Assembly: GCF_022179525.1 (NCBI RefSeq)
Contig: NZ_BPQX01000015.1
Coordinates: forward strand, 1-64,000
Reading direction: 5' to 3'
DNA from: Methylobacterium persicinum
Lineage (GTDB): Bacteria > Pseudomonadota > Alphaproteobacteria > Rhizobiales > Beijerinckiaceae
Length of the DNA stretch: 64,000 nucleotides
A model generated the notes under the pieces. It did no database searches and was not told where the DNA came from. It was given only the letters and a program-made list of their open reading frames with translations. Position numbers and translations under genes: made by a program. Shown here one piece after another: positions 38,270 through 47,282 of this stretch. Each line of letters opens with the position of its first letter. The first letter of the stretch is position 1.

Positions 38270-39493
38270 TCAATCCACGAGGGCGGCGTAGGTGAGGACC
38301 CGTAACTCCTTCCGGATCGGCAGGGCCGAGGACGGGACGAGTTGGGTCATCAGGACCACAGCGAGATCCTCCGCCGGATCGATCCAGAAGGCGGTCGAGG
38401 CCATTCCACCCCAGGCGACCTCGCCCGGCGTGCCAAGGATCTGTGCCTTGGCTGGTTCGAGCATCACCGAGAAGCCGAGGCCGAAGCCGATCCCGGCATA
38501 GGAGGTCTCGGCGAAGCGCGGCGTACCGATGGAGGCGAGGTCGCCCGGAAGGTGGTTCGCCGTCATCAGCGCCACCGTCTTACGGCCGAGGATCCGCCGT
38601 CCGTCGAGGACGCCGCCGTCGAGGATCATCCGACAGAACCGGTGATAATCGGCCGCCGTCGAAACGAGCCCGCCGCCGCCGGAGGCGATGGCCGGGGGCC
38701 GTGCGAAGGCGGTCTCGACCGAATCGTCGAAGGGACGCAGCGTCCGCTGCCGGTCGTAGGCGTAGCAGGCGCAGAAACGCGGCAAGGCGTCGGGGCGAAC
38801 GTGGAAATCGGTATCCACCATGCCGAGCGGCGCGATGATTTCATCCCGCAGGTAGTCCGCAAACGGGCGGCCCGAGACGACCGCGACGAAATGGCCGAGG
38901 ACATCCGTGGCCACGCTGTAGTTCCAGGCGGTTCCGGGTTGGGCGAGAAGCGGCGCCGCGGTCGCCCGTGCGGTCATCTCCGCCAGGGTCCCTTCCCGGG
39001 CCAGGAAGTCGATGCCCTTCTCGCGATAGACGGCATCGACCAGCGTCGCCTCCATGAACCCGTAGGTCAGGCCAGCGGTGTGGGTCAGGAGGTCCCGCAC
39101 AGTGATTTGCCGCCGGGCCGGCTCGGTCTCGATCTTTGCCCGGTTGCCCCCGGTGGCCACCCGCATGTGGGCGAATTCCGGCAGGTAGCGGGACACGGGA
39201 TCATCGAGTTGGAACAGCCCCTGCTCGTAGAGCTGCATCACCGCGACCGAGGTCAGGGGCTTCGTCATGGAATAGATGCGGGTCACGGTGTCGAGGGTGA
39301 AGGGCGTGCCCCGGGCGATGTCCGCCTGACCGCAGGCGCGGCCGTAAACGTGCTTTCCCCGCCTCTGGATCGTCACCGACAGACCCGCGAGACGACCCTC
39401 GGCGACGAGGCGGTCCATCCACGGGGCGATCCGCGCGAGGCGCTGCGGGCAGAGGCCTACCTCGCGGGCATCCGTCTCGGTCGTCACGCCCAT
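38270..39493 (-). CDS. Serine hydrolase, class C beta-lactamase/EstB-like
   Basis: 407 residues. The nucleophile motif SMTK is at 75-78, the Tyr in NYSVATDVLGH, and LLTHTAGLTYGF is typical of EstB-like esterases. No signal peptide is seen, so it is probably cytosolic and more likely an esterase/transesterase than a true beta-lactamase. The ATG at 39493 has GGAG six bases upstream; an ATG two codons earlier is also in frame. Convergent with the PPK2 gene. Confidence 0.88.
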   Translation of the reverse strand: MGVTTETDAREVGLCPQRLARIAPWMDRLVAEGRLAGLSVTIQRRGKHVYGRACGQADIARGTPFTLDTVTRIYSMTKPLTSVAVMQLYEQGLFQLDDPVSRYLPEFAHMRVATGGNRAKIETEPARRQITVRDLLTHTAGLTYGFMEATLVDAVYREKGIDFLAREGTLAEMTARATAAPLLAQPGTAWNYSVATDVLGHFVAVVSGRPFADYLRDEIIAPLGMVDTDFHVRPDALPRFCACYAYDRQRTLRPFDDSVETAFARPPAIASGGGGLVSTAADYHRFCRMILDGGVLDGRRILGRKTVALMTANHLPGDLASIGTPRFAETSYAGIGFGLGFSVMLEPAKAQILGTPGEVAWGGMASTAFWIDPAEDLAVVLMTQLVPSSALPIRKELRVLTYAALVD

Positions 39494-39600
39494 CCGCATC
39501 TCCCTCGGCCGTCTCCATGCGAACGCATGGCGACAAGCATGGACCCGCCCCAGCGACGCTTTACGCGGTCTGGCAGTCCGGCGCGAGACGGGCGACGGTT

Positions 39601-39834
39601 TCAGCGCGGCGCGACGAGGGGGGGATAGACGAGCCGGACGGCCCGGGGAGCTCCGGTGTCGTTTCGGCCTTCTCCGCGCACTTCAGGCTCGCGCAGGCGC
39701 CATAAGTCGTCGCCCCCAAGGGCGGTCCTGGGCTTCGGCGGCGGCAGCACGGCGTCCGCTGCCCTGATCGGCACAGCGGCCATCGCCGCGACGAGGGCGG
39801 CGGCGAAGGTGACGAGGCGAAGGTGCACTCTCAT
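39601..39834 (-). CDS. Small exported protein, 77 residues
   Basis: Signal peptide LVTFAAALVAAMAAVPIRAA, then a short Pro/Arg-rich mature part (DAVLPPPKPRTALGGDDLWR). No family recognised. The ATG at 39834 is chosen because hydrophobic signal sequence follows directly; the open frame extends upstream without conserved features. Weak ribosome-binding site. Confidence 0.45.
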   Translation of the reverse strand: MRVHLRLVTFAAALVAAMAAVPIRAADAVLPPPKPRTALGGDDLWRLREPEVRGEGRNDTGAPRAVRLVYPPLVAPR

Positions 39835-39983
39835 GGGCGTCACGCGTGGCGAACGCTGCCACCGTGAGGCGTGGCCGTAAAATTGGGATCGAACCGAATC
39901 GGGCGGGGATCCGTTGCGAACAACAATTCGGAGTTGCGGTTTATCGCTTCTCACGACTTTTGGTGAATGGAGGATTGGGCAGG

Positions 39984-41456
39984 ATGGCGACCAAAGTTGA
40001 GGGGGTGGCCGGCACGCCCGAGCGCGCCGAGGTCGGCAGCGTCGTCGACACGGACATCGCCGGGCGTCTCGACCGCCTCCCCTGGGGCCGCTTCCATGTC
40101 CTGGTCATCGTGGCGTTGGGCATCACCTGGGTGCTCGACGGCCTCGAGGTCACCTTGGCCGGCTCCCTGGTTGGCGCCCTGCGCCAGCCGCCCATGTCCT
40201 TCTCCGAGTTCGATGTCGGCCTCGCGGCCTCGTCCTACCTCATCGGGGCGGTCACCGGTGCGGTGGGATTCGGGTGGCTGACCGACCGGATCGGCCGCAA
40301 GAAGCTCTTCTTCATCACCCTTGCGCTGTATCTCATCGCCACCGCGGCCACGGGCCTGTCATGGAACGTCGCGAGCTTCTGCATCTTCCGCTTCTTCACC
40401 GGAGCGGGCATCGGCGGCGAATACACCGCCATCAATTCGACCATCCAGGAACTCGTGCCCGCCAGCGCCCGGGGCTGGACGAACCTCATCATCAACGGCT
40501 CGTTCTGGATCGGTGCGGCGCTCGGATCGTTCATGTCGATCGTTCTGCTTCGCCCGGAGGTCATCGATCCGGCATGGGGCTGGCGCGTCGCCTTCCTGAC
40601 GGGCGGCGCGATCGGCCTCGTGATCCTCTACCTGCGGCGTTGGATCCCCGAGAGTCCGCGATGGCTCGCGACGCATGGCTACGTGAAGGAGGCGGACCGG
40701 GTCGTCACCGGCATCGAGAAGCGGTTCACGGACGCGGGTGTGACGCTCCCTCCGCCCGATCCCAAGAAGCACACGAAGATCCGTGTCCGCCACCATACCC
40801 CGCTCTCGGAGGTGGCGAAGTCGATGTTCGTGTCGAGCCGCAAACAGACCGTCGTCGGCCTCTGCCTGATGGTCGGCCAAGCCTTCTTCTACAACGCCCT
40901 GTTCTTCACCTACGCATTGGTGCTGGAACGCTTCTACAAGGTCCCCGGTGAGCAGGTGGGTTGGTACTTGCTGCCTTTCGCCCTCGGCTCGTTCCTCGGG
41001 CCGGTCGCCCTCGGGCGCCTGTTCGACACGATCGGCCGGCGGCCGATGATCGCCTTCACCTACGGGATCTCCGCGGTGATGCTGGTCGGGGCGGGCTATC
41101 TGTTCCTCATCGACGCCTTCGGTGCGGTCGGGCAGACGGCGGTGTGGATGGCCGTGTTCTTCTTCGCGAGCGCTGCGGCCTCCTCCGCCTACCTGACGGT
41201 GGCCGAGACCTTCCCGCTGGAGATCCGCGCGTTGGCGATCGCGGCGTTCTACGCCATCGGTACGGGAGTCGGCGGCGTGTCCGGCCCGCTCCTGTTCGGC
41301 TCCCTCGTCGAGAGCGGATCGCGCGAATACGTCTTCTACGGCTACCTCCTCGGTGCCGTGCTTATGGCGGTGGCCAGCGTCGTCGGCGGCATCTGGGGGA
41401 CCGCCGCGGAAGGGCGATCCCTGGAGGATGTCTCGAAGCCGCTCGCGGCCGCCTGA
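39984..41456 (+). CDS. MFS transporter (metabolite:H+ symporter/sugar-porter group)
   Basis: 490 residues with 12 membrane helices. MFS motif A variant GWLTDRIGRKKLFFITL lies after helix 2 and again GRLFDTIGRRPMIAF after helix 8. The N-terminal ITWVLDGLEVTLAG carries the acidic residue typical of aromatic acid/metabolite symporters. RWIPESPRWL marks the central loop. AGGAG precedes the ATG. Substrate unknown; no catabolic gene adjoins. It ends just before a 7-bp hairpin. Confidence 0.88.
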   Translation: MATKVEGVAGTPERAEVGSVVDTDIAGRLDRLPWGRFHVLVIVALGITWVLDGLEVTLAGSLVGALRQPPMSFSEFDVGLAASSYLIGAVTGAVGFGWLTDRIGRKKLFFITLALYLIATAATGLSWNVASFCIFRFFTGAGIGGEYTAINSTIQELVPASARGWTNLIINGSFWIGAALGSFMSIVLLRPEVIDPAWGWRVAFLTGGAIGLVILYLRRWIPESPRWLATHGYVKEADRVVTGIEKRFTDAGVTLPPPDPKKHTKIRVRHHTPLSEVAKSMFVSSRKQTVVGLCLMVGQAFFYNALFFTYALVLERFYKVPGEQVGWYLLPFALGSFLGPVALGRLFDTIGRRPMIAFTYGISAVMLVGAGYLFLIDAFGAVGQTAVWMAVFFFASAAASSAYLTVAETFPLEIRALAIAAFYAIGTGVGGVSGPLLFGSLVESGSREYVFYGYLLGAVLMAVASVVGGIWGTAAEGRSLEDVSKPLAAA

Positions 41457-41477
41457 CGGGAGGCGATACACCTCCCG
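41457..41477. terminator. Hairpin between convergent genes
   Basis: CGGGAGG / CCTCCCG around a seven-base loop, immediately after the MFS stop and before the convergent small-protein gene. No T-run; possibly a bidirectional terminator. Confidence 0.4.
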
Positions 41478-41492
41478 CCGGCAAATCCGCCG

Positions 41493-41732
41493 TCAGCGGT
41501 TCGCAAATTCCACGCGAGTCGCGGCGGCGGAGAACGGGGACTGCGCCTTCACGGCCGGAACGGGCTGCGGCGTGACCGTCAGCTCACCGGCCGGATGGAC
41601 CGTCCGGATCTCCCGGGCGTGCTCACGGCTGATCGGCGGGGTGACGCTGATCCGGTCGTCGGCAGAGGCGACGCCGGCTGCAAAAGTCGCGGCGGCGAAG
41701 GCGGACGACGCGATGAAGAGAATCGTGCGCAT
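41493..41732 (-). CDS. Small exported protein, 79 residues
   Basis: MRTILFIASSAFAAATFAAG followed by VASA is a good signal peptide. The mature part (DDRISVTPPISREHAREIRT...) has no recognised domain. The ATG at 41732 has GGAG five bases upstream, which decides the start over the longer frame. It stands alone, with an AT-richer upstream region that likely holds its promoter. Confidence 0.6.
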   Translation of the reverse strand: MRTILFIASSAFAAATFAAGVASADDRISVTPPISREHAREIRTVHPAGELTVTPQPVPAVKAQSPFSAAATRVEFANR

Positions 41733-41963
41733 GTGGACTCCGATGCGACACCGGGGAATTCCGGCACGCAAAAGAAAACACAGATTTGGTGCGTTGCGGT
41801 TTGAAAATTTCGCAATGCAACAAAGCGCGGGCTCACGTTCGATCGTGCGCTATTATGCCCTTCCCCTCCGTGGCTCGGCGTCGGGCAGCCGTTCGGACCA
41901 TGCGTTGGGCGCATGCCTGCGGCCGGTTCAGCCCGGAATCATGTATTCAGTGGGCGGCTTATC

Positions 41964-42971
41964 TTATTCCGGACGGTGCCAAACCTGTCCGTGATAGACG
42001 AACTTTCGGCCTTCGCTCGCCAGCGCCGCCAGCCCGTTGAAGGCGGGATCGTGCACGGTGATCACGCTCGTCGGGATCTGCTTCATCATCCCCACGAAGG
42101 GCGCCTTCTTCTCGAAGGCTTGGCGGAAGCCGCTCTCCTGCAGGACCTTGACGATCCGCGGGGCGATGCCGCCCCCGATATAGACCCCGCTGGTGGCGAG
42201 GAAGGTCAGGGCGAGGTCCCCGCAAACGCGCCCGAGCAGCCGCGCGAACAGGCCGAGGGCTTCGACGGCGTGGGGATCGGAGGCGGCAAGTCCCGCTTCG
42301 GTCACCGCGGCCGGGTCGATCTTGTCGTGCGGTTGGCCCGTGCGGACATGGGCGACCGCCGCGTGCAACCGTGCGAGGCCCGGTCCCGAAAGCACCGTTT
42401 CCACGGTGATGCGATCCTCGACCCGTTCGAGGGCATGCCAGACCTTCTCCTCGAACGCGTCGGCGGGGCCGATATCCGTATGCCCGGCTTCGGTGGAGAT
42501 GATGGCGAGGTGGGCCGAATAGGGCACCAGTGCCGCCGCGCCGAAGCCCGTTCCGGGCCCAAGGACGACCCGGGCGCCCCCTGGGATCGGTGGGCACGGC
42601 CCGACGGAGGTGAGGTCGTGCGGCTCGATTTCCGCGGCGCCGGCGGCGACGGGGACGTAGTCATTCACAACCACGGCCGTGGTCAGGTCGAAATCCCCGG
42701 CGATCCGCTCGCCGCCCACCTTCCAGTGGGCATTCGTCAATTGCACCTCAGGGCCATCCACTCGACCGGCGATGGCGAGGATTGCCGAGCGTGGGGGTGG
42801 CGCGCGGTCACCGCCCTTCTGCAGGGACGAGCGGATCGCGCTCGACGGATCGGGATGGTCGGCGGTCGCCTCGTGCGAGAGAAGTGTCGGCTTGGCCCCC
42901 TTTTCCGCCACGATGGCGAAGCGGGCATTCGTGCCGCCGATGTCGCCGATGAGGACCGGAAACTCGAACAT
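41964..42971 (-). CDS. glk: Glucokinase
   Basis: 335 residues. ATP-dependent phosphorylation of glucose. ATP-binding LIGDIGGTNARFAIV at the N-terminus, VVNDYVPVAAGA with the catalytic Asp, VLGPGTGFGAA, and a STEAGHTDIGP-type glucose-binding segment follow the Glk family. GGAG seven bases before the ATG at 42971 decides the start over a GTG two codons earlier. It lies 102 bases downstream of otsB on the same strand, so the two may be co-transcribed. Confidence 0.93.
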   Translation of the reverse strand: MFEFPVLIGDIGGTNARFAIVAEKGAKPTLLSHEATADHPDPSSAIRSSLQKGGDRAPPPRSAILAIAGRVDGPEVQLTNAHWKVGGERIAGDFDLTTAVVVNDYVPVAAGAAEIEPHDLTSVGPCPPIPGGARVVLGPGTGFGAAALVPYSAHLAIISTEAGHTDIGPADAFEEKVWHALERVEDRITVETVLSGPGLARLHAAVAHVRTGQPHDKIDPAAVTEAGLAASDPHAVEALGLFARLLGRVCGDLALTFLATSGVYIGGGIAPRIVKVLQESGFRQAFEKKAPFVGMMKQIPTSVITVHDPAFNGLAALASEGRKFVYHGQVWHRPE

Positions 42972-43073
42972 CGACACTCTCCCCTGCCGCGCCTTCGCCG
43001 CGGTACGTCGCCTGTGTGGCAGGTGCCGGCCCGTCCGGAAAGGGGAGACCGGCGGCCAAAGGCTGTAACGTCG

Positions 43074-43817
43074 TCAGGCGGGGGGCAGGGATTCGGGATC
43101 GATCGCCCCGCCCGCGGCCCAGGACGCCAGGAGCGCCCGGACGGAAGCGGGATCCGGGAGGCGCCGGGCGGCAGCCGTTTCGCCGTCCCCGACGCGGATC
43201 GCGATGCCGCCATCTTCCATGACGCTGGCGAAGGCGATCTCGTCGGTCTTGTCGTCGCCGAGGAACACCGCCCGGCGCCCGGCATAGGGCGGCTCGGCCA
43301 TGAAGGCGCGGATGGCCACGGCCTTCGTCGCCCGGGCGGGCACGATCTCGCCGACGGCCTTACCGAGTTGCAGGCGGTACTCGCTGCCCAAGGCCGCCGC
43401 CGCATCCTTGACCAGGGCCTCGGCGCGCTGCGCATCGGCCGCATCCGCGAGCCGCCAGTGAACGGCGACGGAGGCCCCCTTGTCTTCGATGAGCACATAC
43501 GCGAGCGGCGCCGCGTCCGCGCGAAGGCGCTTGACCTGCCGCCGCAGGTTCGGGTGATCATCCGGCCGCCCCCCCGACAGGGCGCCATCGCGACGAAGCT
43601 CGACGCCATGCAGCCCCGCCGCATCGAGAGCGGCAGGGGCCAGGAAACCGTCGATCTGCGCGATCGGCCGGCCGCTGACGATCGCCAGGGCCCCATTGAG
43701 GCGCTGCCGCAACGCTTGCAGATCACCCACGAGCCCTGGTTCGACCGTCACCGCATCGGGCCGGGGTGCGATATCGACGAGGGTCCCGTCGAAGTCGAGG
43801 AAGAGGGCGCAATCCAT
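43074..43817 (-). CDS. otsB: Trehalose-6-phosphate phosphatase
   Basis: 247-residue HAD phosphatase of the OtsB family. Motif I ALFLDFDGTLVDIAPRPDAV has nucleophile D8 and acid D10; AIVSGRPIAQIDGFL and the late VFLGDDKTDEIAFASV complete the site. It releases trehalose from its 6-phosphate, relevant to osmotic and desiccation tolerance. The trehalose-6-phosphate synthase gene is not in this window. The ATG at 43817 is taken because motif I begins at residue 4; the upstream open frame is not conserved. Confidence 0.92.
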   Translation of the reverse strand: MDCALFLDFDGTLVDIAPRPDAVTVEPGLVGDLQALRQRLNGALAIVSGRPIAQIDGFLAPAALDAAGLHGVELRRDGALSGGRPDDHPNLRRQVKRLRADAAPLAYVLIEDKGASVAVHWRLADAADAQRAEALVKDAAAALGSEYRLQLGKAVGEIVPARATKAVAIRAFMAEPPYAGRRAVFLGDDKTDEIAFASVMEDGGIAIRVGDGETAAARRLPDPASVRALLASWAAGGAIDPESLPPA

Positions 43818-44005
43818 CGCGGCGATCCCGGAAGGCAAGGGGGTGCAAGGCAGCTCCGGCAGAGCTAGCGCACCGGGCGATGCCCGCAACCGAAAGGCCG
43901 GTCGATCCGGCCATCCCCTCAATCCACAGGGATCCACCGCCTCAGGTTACGGCATGGTAACGCGACCGTCCGACTTTGGCGTCATTCCTTCGCCGGACAG
44001 CGGAC

Positions 44006-44209
44006 ATGATGACGAGCCAGCAACTTGCCGAGGAACTGAAGCGGATCGCGACCACACAGGTCAGCGACATTACCCGGGCCGTGAAGGAAGGGCAGAAATC
44101 CATTGCCCTGAACGAGGTTCGGGACATGGCGCGCCGCATCGGCCTCCTCGCAGATGCCTTCGACCCAAAATCGGCTGCCGACACTTCCTCCGACGTCGAG
44201 GCCGCCTGA
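44006..44209 (+). CDS. Hypothetical helical protein, 67 residues
   Basis: Short, soluble, mostly alpha-helical (SQQLAEELKRIATTQVSDIT; RDMARRIGLLADAF). Two adjacent ATG codons at 44006 and 44009 make good starts. No family recognised. It lies 43 bases before the DUF6894-like gene, same strand. Confidence 0.55.
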   Translation: MMTSQQLAEELKRIATTQVSDITRAVKEGQKSIALNEVRDMARRIGLLADAFDPKSAADTSSDVEAA

Positions 44210-44252
44210 ACAGGTCGGCCCTCCTCCCCCTGCAAGAAAGCTTCGCCCCACG

Positions 44253-44624
44253 ATGCGTGCCTTCTTCAACATCCTCATCCATGGAAAGGTCGTTCCCGAC
44301 CATGTGGGTCAGGACGTCGCCGACGTGGACGACATCCGCTCGGCGGCTTCCACCGTGGTCCGCGCCCTCGTCCAGCGTCATGGCGCCGAGGCGCAGCTCC
44401 TGGACGCCTCGCTGCTCGTGAGCGACCCTGAGGGCAACGAACTGCTCCGGATCTCCTTCTTCGAGGCGCTTTACCTGCCCGTCGCGCCCGTGAGCGAACC
44501 CGGTCGCCTTCGCAGCGCAGTGCGCCCCGAGCGCCCGGCAGCCTTCTTCGACGTGGCCCTCAAACCGATGCGCCGGATCGCCGGGGCGGTGAGCGCCCGC
44601 GTGCAGGCCATCGCGCAGGTTTGA
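44253..44624 (+). CDS. DUF6894-like protein
   Basis: 123 residues. The N-terminus MRAFFNILIHGKVVPDHVGQ, then DVADVDDIRSAAS and SLLVSDPEGNELLRISFFEA, reproduces the pattern of small proteins common in Methylobacterium and Bradyrhizobium (M-x-x-[YF]-F-[DN]-[IV] ... D..G....D...A...A ... V.D..G..L..[IV].F..A). No function is known for the family. Here it has an extra C-terminal tail after the domain. Confidence 0.6.
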   Translation: MRAFFNILIHGKVVPDHVGQDVADVDDIRSAASTVVRALVQRHGAEAQLLDASLLVSDPEGNELLRISFFEALYLPVAPVSEPGRLRSAVRPERPAAFFDVALKPMRRIAGAVSARVQAIAQV

Positions 44625-44681
44625 GCCTGACTTCATCGAGCGGACGGTGAAGCCCCGTCTCTCGTCCAGTATGAGAGACCA

Positions 44682-44704
44682 AGCGGGACGATTTCCGTCC
44701 CGCT
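44682..44704. terminator. 9-bp hairpin between convergent genes
   Basis: AGCGGGACG / CGTCCCGCT around ATTTC, just before the stop of the NAD(P)HX repair gene and after the DUF6894-like gene. No T-run; plausible shared terminator. Confidence 0.5.
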
Positions 44705-44709
44705 CGGTA

Positions 44710-46269
44710 TCAGCGGTGTGCCAAAGTAGGCGGAGCGGCGCTCAGACGCTCTGCCAGACCCGATAAAACAGCCGGCATCAACTCGGGCAGGTCCTCGGCG
44801 ATGAGGCCCGGGCCGTGCCGCAGGCCGGCATCGCCGTGGAGCCAGACCGCCGTGCAGGCCGCCTCGAACGGGGGCATGCCCTGGGCCAGCAAGCCCGCGA
44901 TGAAGCCGCCGAGGACGTCGCCCGACCCGGCCGTGCCGAGATAGGGGCTGCCGTGGGCGTTGATTGCCGCGCGACCGTCCGGGTGCGCGATGACCGTATC
45001 CGACCCTTTGAAGACCACCACCGCTTTCATCAGCGCGGCCGCCGCCCGGGCGCGATCGACCTTGCTTCCGCCACGGAGCACTGACGTTCCATCGAACAGA
45101 CGGGCGAACTCGCCGGCATGGGGGGTCAGCACCGCCTCGCCGCCGCCATCGGCCAGAAGACCCGCGAGATGCTTAGCCTCGCCCGCGAAGCTCGTGAGGG
45201 CGTCGGCGTCGAGAACGAGGCTGCGCCCGGCGGACGCCGCCACCCCGATGCGATCCCGTGTCGGCTCACCGACGCCGAGGCCCGGGCCCAGGAGGATCAC
45301 GTTCAGGCGCTCGTCGGCCAGGAGGTCGTCGAGATCGTCCGGGTCTTCGCATCGGCGGAGCATGATGGCCGTGAGATGCGCGGCGTTCTCCGCAAGCGCC
45401 CCGGCCGGGGAGGCCACCGTGACCAGCCCTGCCCCGACCCTTAAGGCTCCCCGGGCCGCAAGGCGTGCCGCGCCGGTTCGGGTTGCGGGTCCCGACAGCA
45501 CCACGGCATGACCACGGGTGTATTTGTGGCTCGCGCCCGTGAGCCGCGGAAAGGCGGCCCCCCACAAGTCCGGCCCATTCTTATGGAGCGGCGGGAGGGA
45601 GGCTTCGAGTCCCGCTGCGATCGCGTCCGGGCCGGCTCCGATCTGCACCACCTCGACTCGCCCGCACAATCCGCGGCCCGGTTCAAGGAGATGTGCCGGT
45701 TTCAGCCCCACGAAGGTGATCGTCTCGACGGCCGGGAGCGCCACCCCACGCACGGAACCGCTATCGCCATCGACCCCGCTCGGGACATCGACGGCAAGGA
45801 CGGCCATCCGCGTCGCGGCCACCGCCTCGATCATGGCCCGGGCGTCGCCATCGATATCCCGCGAGAGGCCAGCTCCGAACAGGGCATCGATCGCCAGATC
45901 GAAGCGCGTCAGATCGGATGGGATGGTGGACAGGATCGCGCCCGTCCAGGCCTGAGCGGCCAGCGCCGCGTCACCATTCAGGGCGGAGCGCTCGCCCAGC
46001 AGCACGAGAGCGACGCGATACTCCGCCGCCGCCAGGAGCCGGGCCGCGACGAAGCCGTCTCCACCATTGTTCCCCGGCCCGCACAAGGCGAGGACGGCCC
46101 CGTTCGCCGGCAGGAGCGCTTTGGCCCGCGTCGCCACCGCAGCGCCCGCGGCCTCCATGAGCGCGATTCCAAGAATCCCACCGGCGATGGCCGCCGCGTC
46201 GAGGCACGCAACGGCACCGGTCGACAGCACCCGAGTCCCTGTGTCGATCACTGCCCTAGGCCCGACCAT
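44710..46269 (-). CDS. nnr: Bifunctional NAD(P)HX epimerase / ADP-dependent NAD(P)HX dehydratase
   Basis: 519 residues, fused metabolite-repair enzyme that restores hydrated NAD(P)H. The N-terminal YjeF_N epimerase domain has LCGPGNNGGDGFVAARLL and AVDVPSGVDGDSG. The C-terminal ribokinase-like dehydratase domain has ILLGPGLGVGEPT, TPHAGEFARLF and GTAGSGDVLGGFIAGLLAQG. Both domains look intact. The ATG at 46269 fits the domain start; a longer open frame lies upstream. Divergent from glnB. Confidence 0.92.
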   Translation of the reverse strand: MVGPRAVIDTGTRVLSTGAVACLDAAAIAGGILGIALMEAAGAAVATRAKALLPANGAVLALCGPGNNGGDGFVAARLLAAAEYRVALVLLGERSALNGDAALAAQAWTGAILSTIPSDLTRFDLAIDALFGAGLSRDIDGDARAMIEAVAATRMAVLAVDVPSGVDGDSGSVRGVALPAVETITFVGLKPAHLLEPGRGLCGRVEVVQIGAGPDAIAAGLEASLPPLHKNGPDLWGAAFPRLTGASHKYTRGHAVVLSGPATRTGAARLAARGALRVGAGLVTVASPAGALAENAAHLTAIMLRRCEDPDDLDDLLADERLNVILLGPGLGVGEPTRDRIGVAASAGRSLVLDADALTSFAGEAKHLAGLLADGGGEAVLTPHAGEFARLFDGTSVLRGGSKVDRARAAAALMKAVVVFKGSDTVIAHPDGRAAINAHGSPYLGTAGSGDVLGGFIAGLLAQGMPPFEAACTAVWLHGDAGLRHGPGLIAEDLPELMPAVLSGLAERLSAAPPTLAHR

Positions 46270-46314
46270 TCGCTGCTCACTCAATGGACAAATTCTCGCT
46301 GATCGCCTCAATGA

Positions 46315-46770
<456 letters not shown>

Positions 46771-46776
46771 AGGCGG

Positions 46777-46806
46777 TAAGAGCCATCCGTAACTGGATTG
46801 GCTTTC
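46777..46806 (+). terminator. Possible terminator after glnB
   Basis: AGCCATCC / GGA-T-TGGCT stem with one bulge, followed by a short T-rich run (TTTCTGCCTTGTTTT). Weak but in the right place. Confidence 0.35.
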
Positions 46807-46937
46807 TGCCTTGTTTTAAGACCTGCACGAATATCCGGCAAAGCGTCTTTGCCCCATGTTGCTGGGCAAGATGGCGCTTACATCCTCCCCATGAGGCGGC
46901 CTGAATGGTCGCCATTCTTTACCGGGAGGACCGACCG

Positions 46938-47111
46938 ATGGGTGCCACGGACCCACGCGGATCCGCAAAGATCTACGATCTCGCTTCATTCCGCCGCGCT
47001 CAAGTAGTCCGACGGCCTGCGGAGGTCACCAAACCCGTGCCGACCGTGACCGGAGGCGCGTGGTACCACGAAGCCGCCATCCGCGATGATGACCGCCCCC
47101 GCGGGCGGTAG
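46938..47111 (+). CDS. DUF2735 family small protein
   Basis: 57 residues. GGGAGG eight bases before the ATG decides the start. The sequence follows the DUF2735 pattern: an early SAKIYDLASF (family S-A-x-I-Y-x-F/L) and the C-terminal WYHEAAIRDDDRP (family W-Y-H-x-x-A-I). DUF2735 genes are commonly found beside glnII in rhizobia, so a role in nitrogen assimilation is inferred from context only. Confidence 0.8.
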   Translation: MGATDPRGSAKIYDLASFRRAQVVRRPAEVTKPVPTVTGGAWYHEAAIRDDDRPRGR

Positions 47112-47224
47112 CGCCGCCACCGCACCTGCCACGGCAGGCCAATACGAACGATCGTTCTCGTATCTCGCCGGTTGAGACTAGTCGGCGTCGCCCCAAGCGA
47201 TCTGGACTTGGAGCGACCCTCGAA

Positions 47225-47256
47225 AGCAAGAAAGCCGGACCCGAAGGCCCGGCTCT
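47225..47256 (-). terminator. Rho-independent terminator of glnII
   Basis: Minus strand AGCCGGGC-CTTC-GGGTCCGGCT followed by TTCTTGCTTT, about 30 bases after the glnII stop. It could also act on the convergent DUF2735 transcript. Confidence 0.7.
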
Positions 47257-47282
47257 CTCATTTCGCGAAGATCATATGGTTC

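Noticed and set aside
38270-39493. Antibiotic-resistance beta-lactamase
   Set aside because: It has the SxxK fold motif but no signal peptide, and it resembles EstB-like esterases; a resistance role is unsupported.
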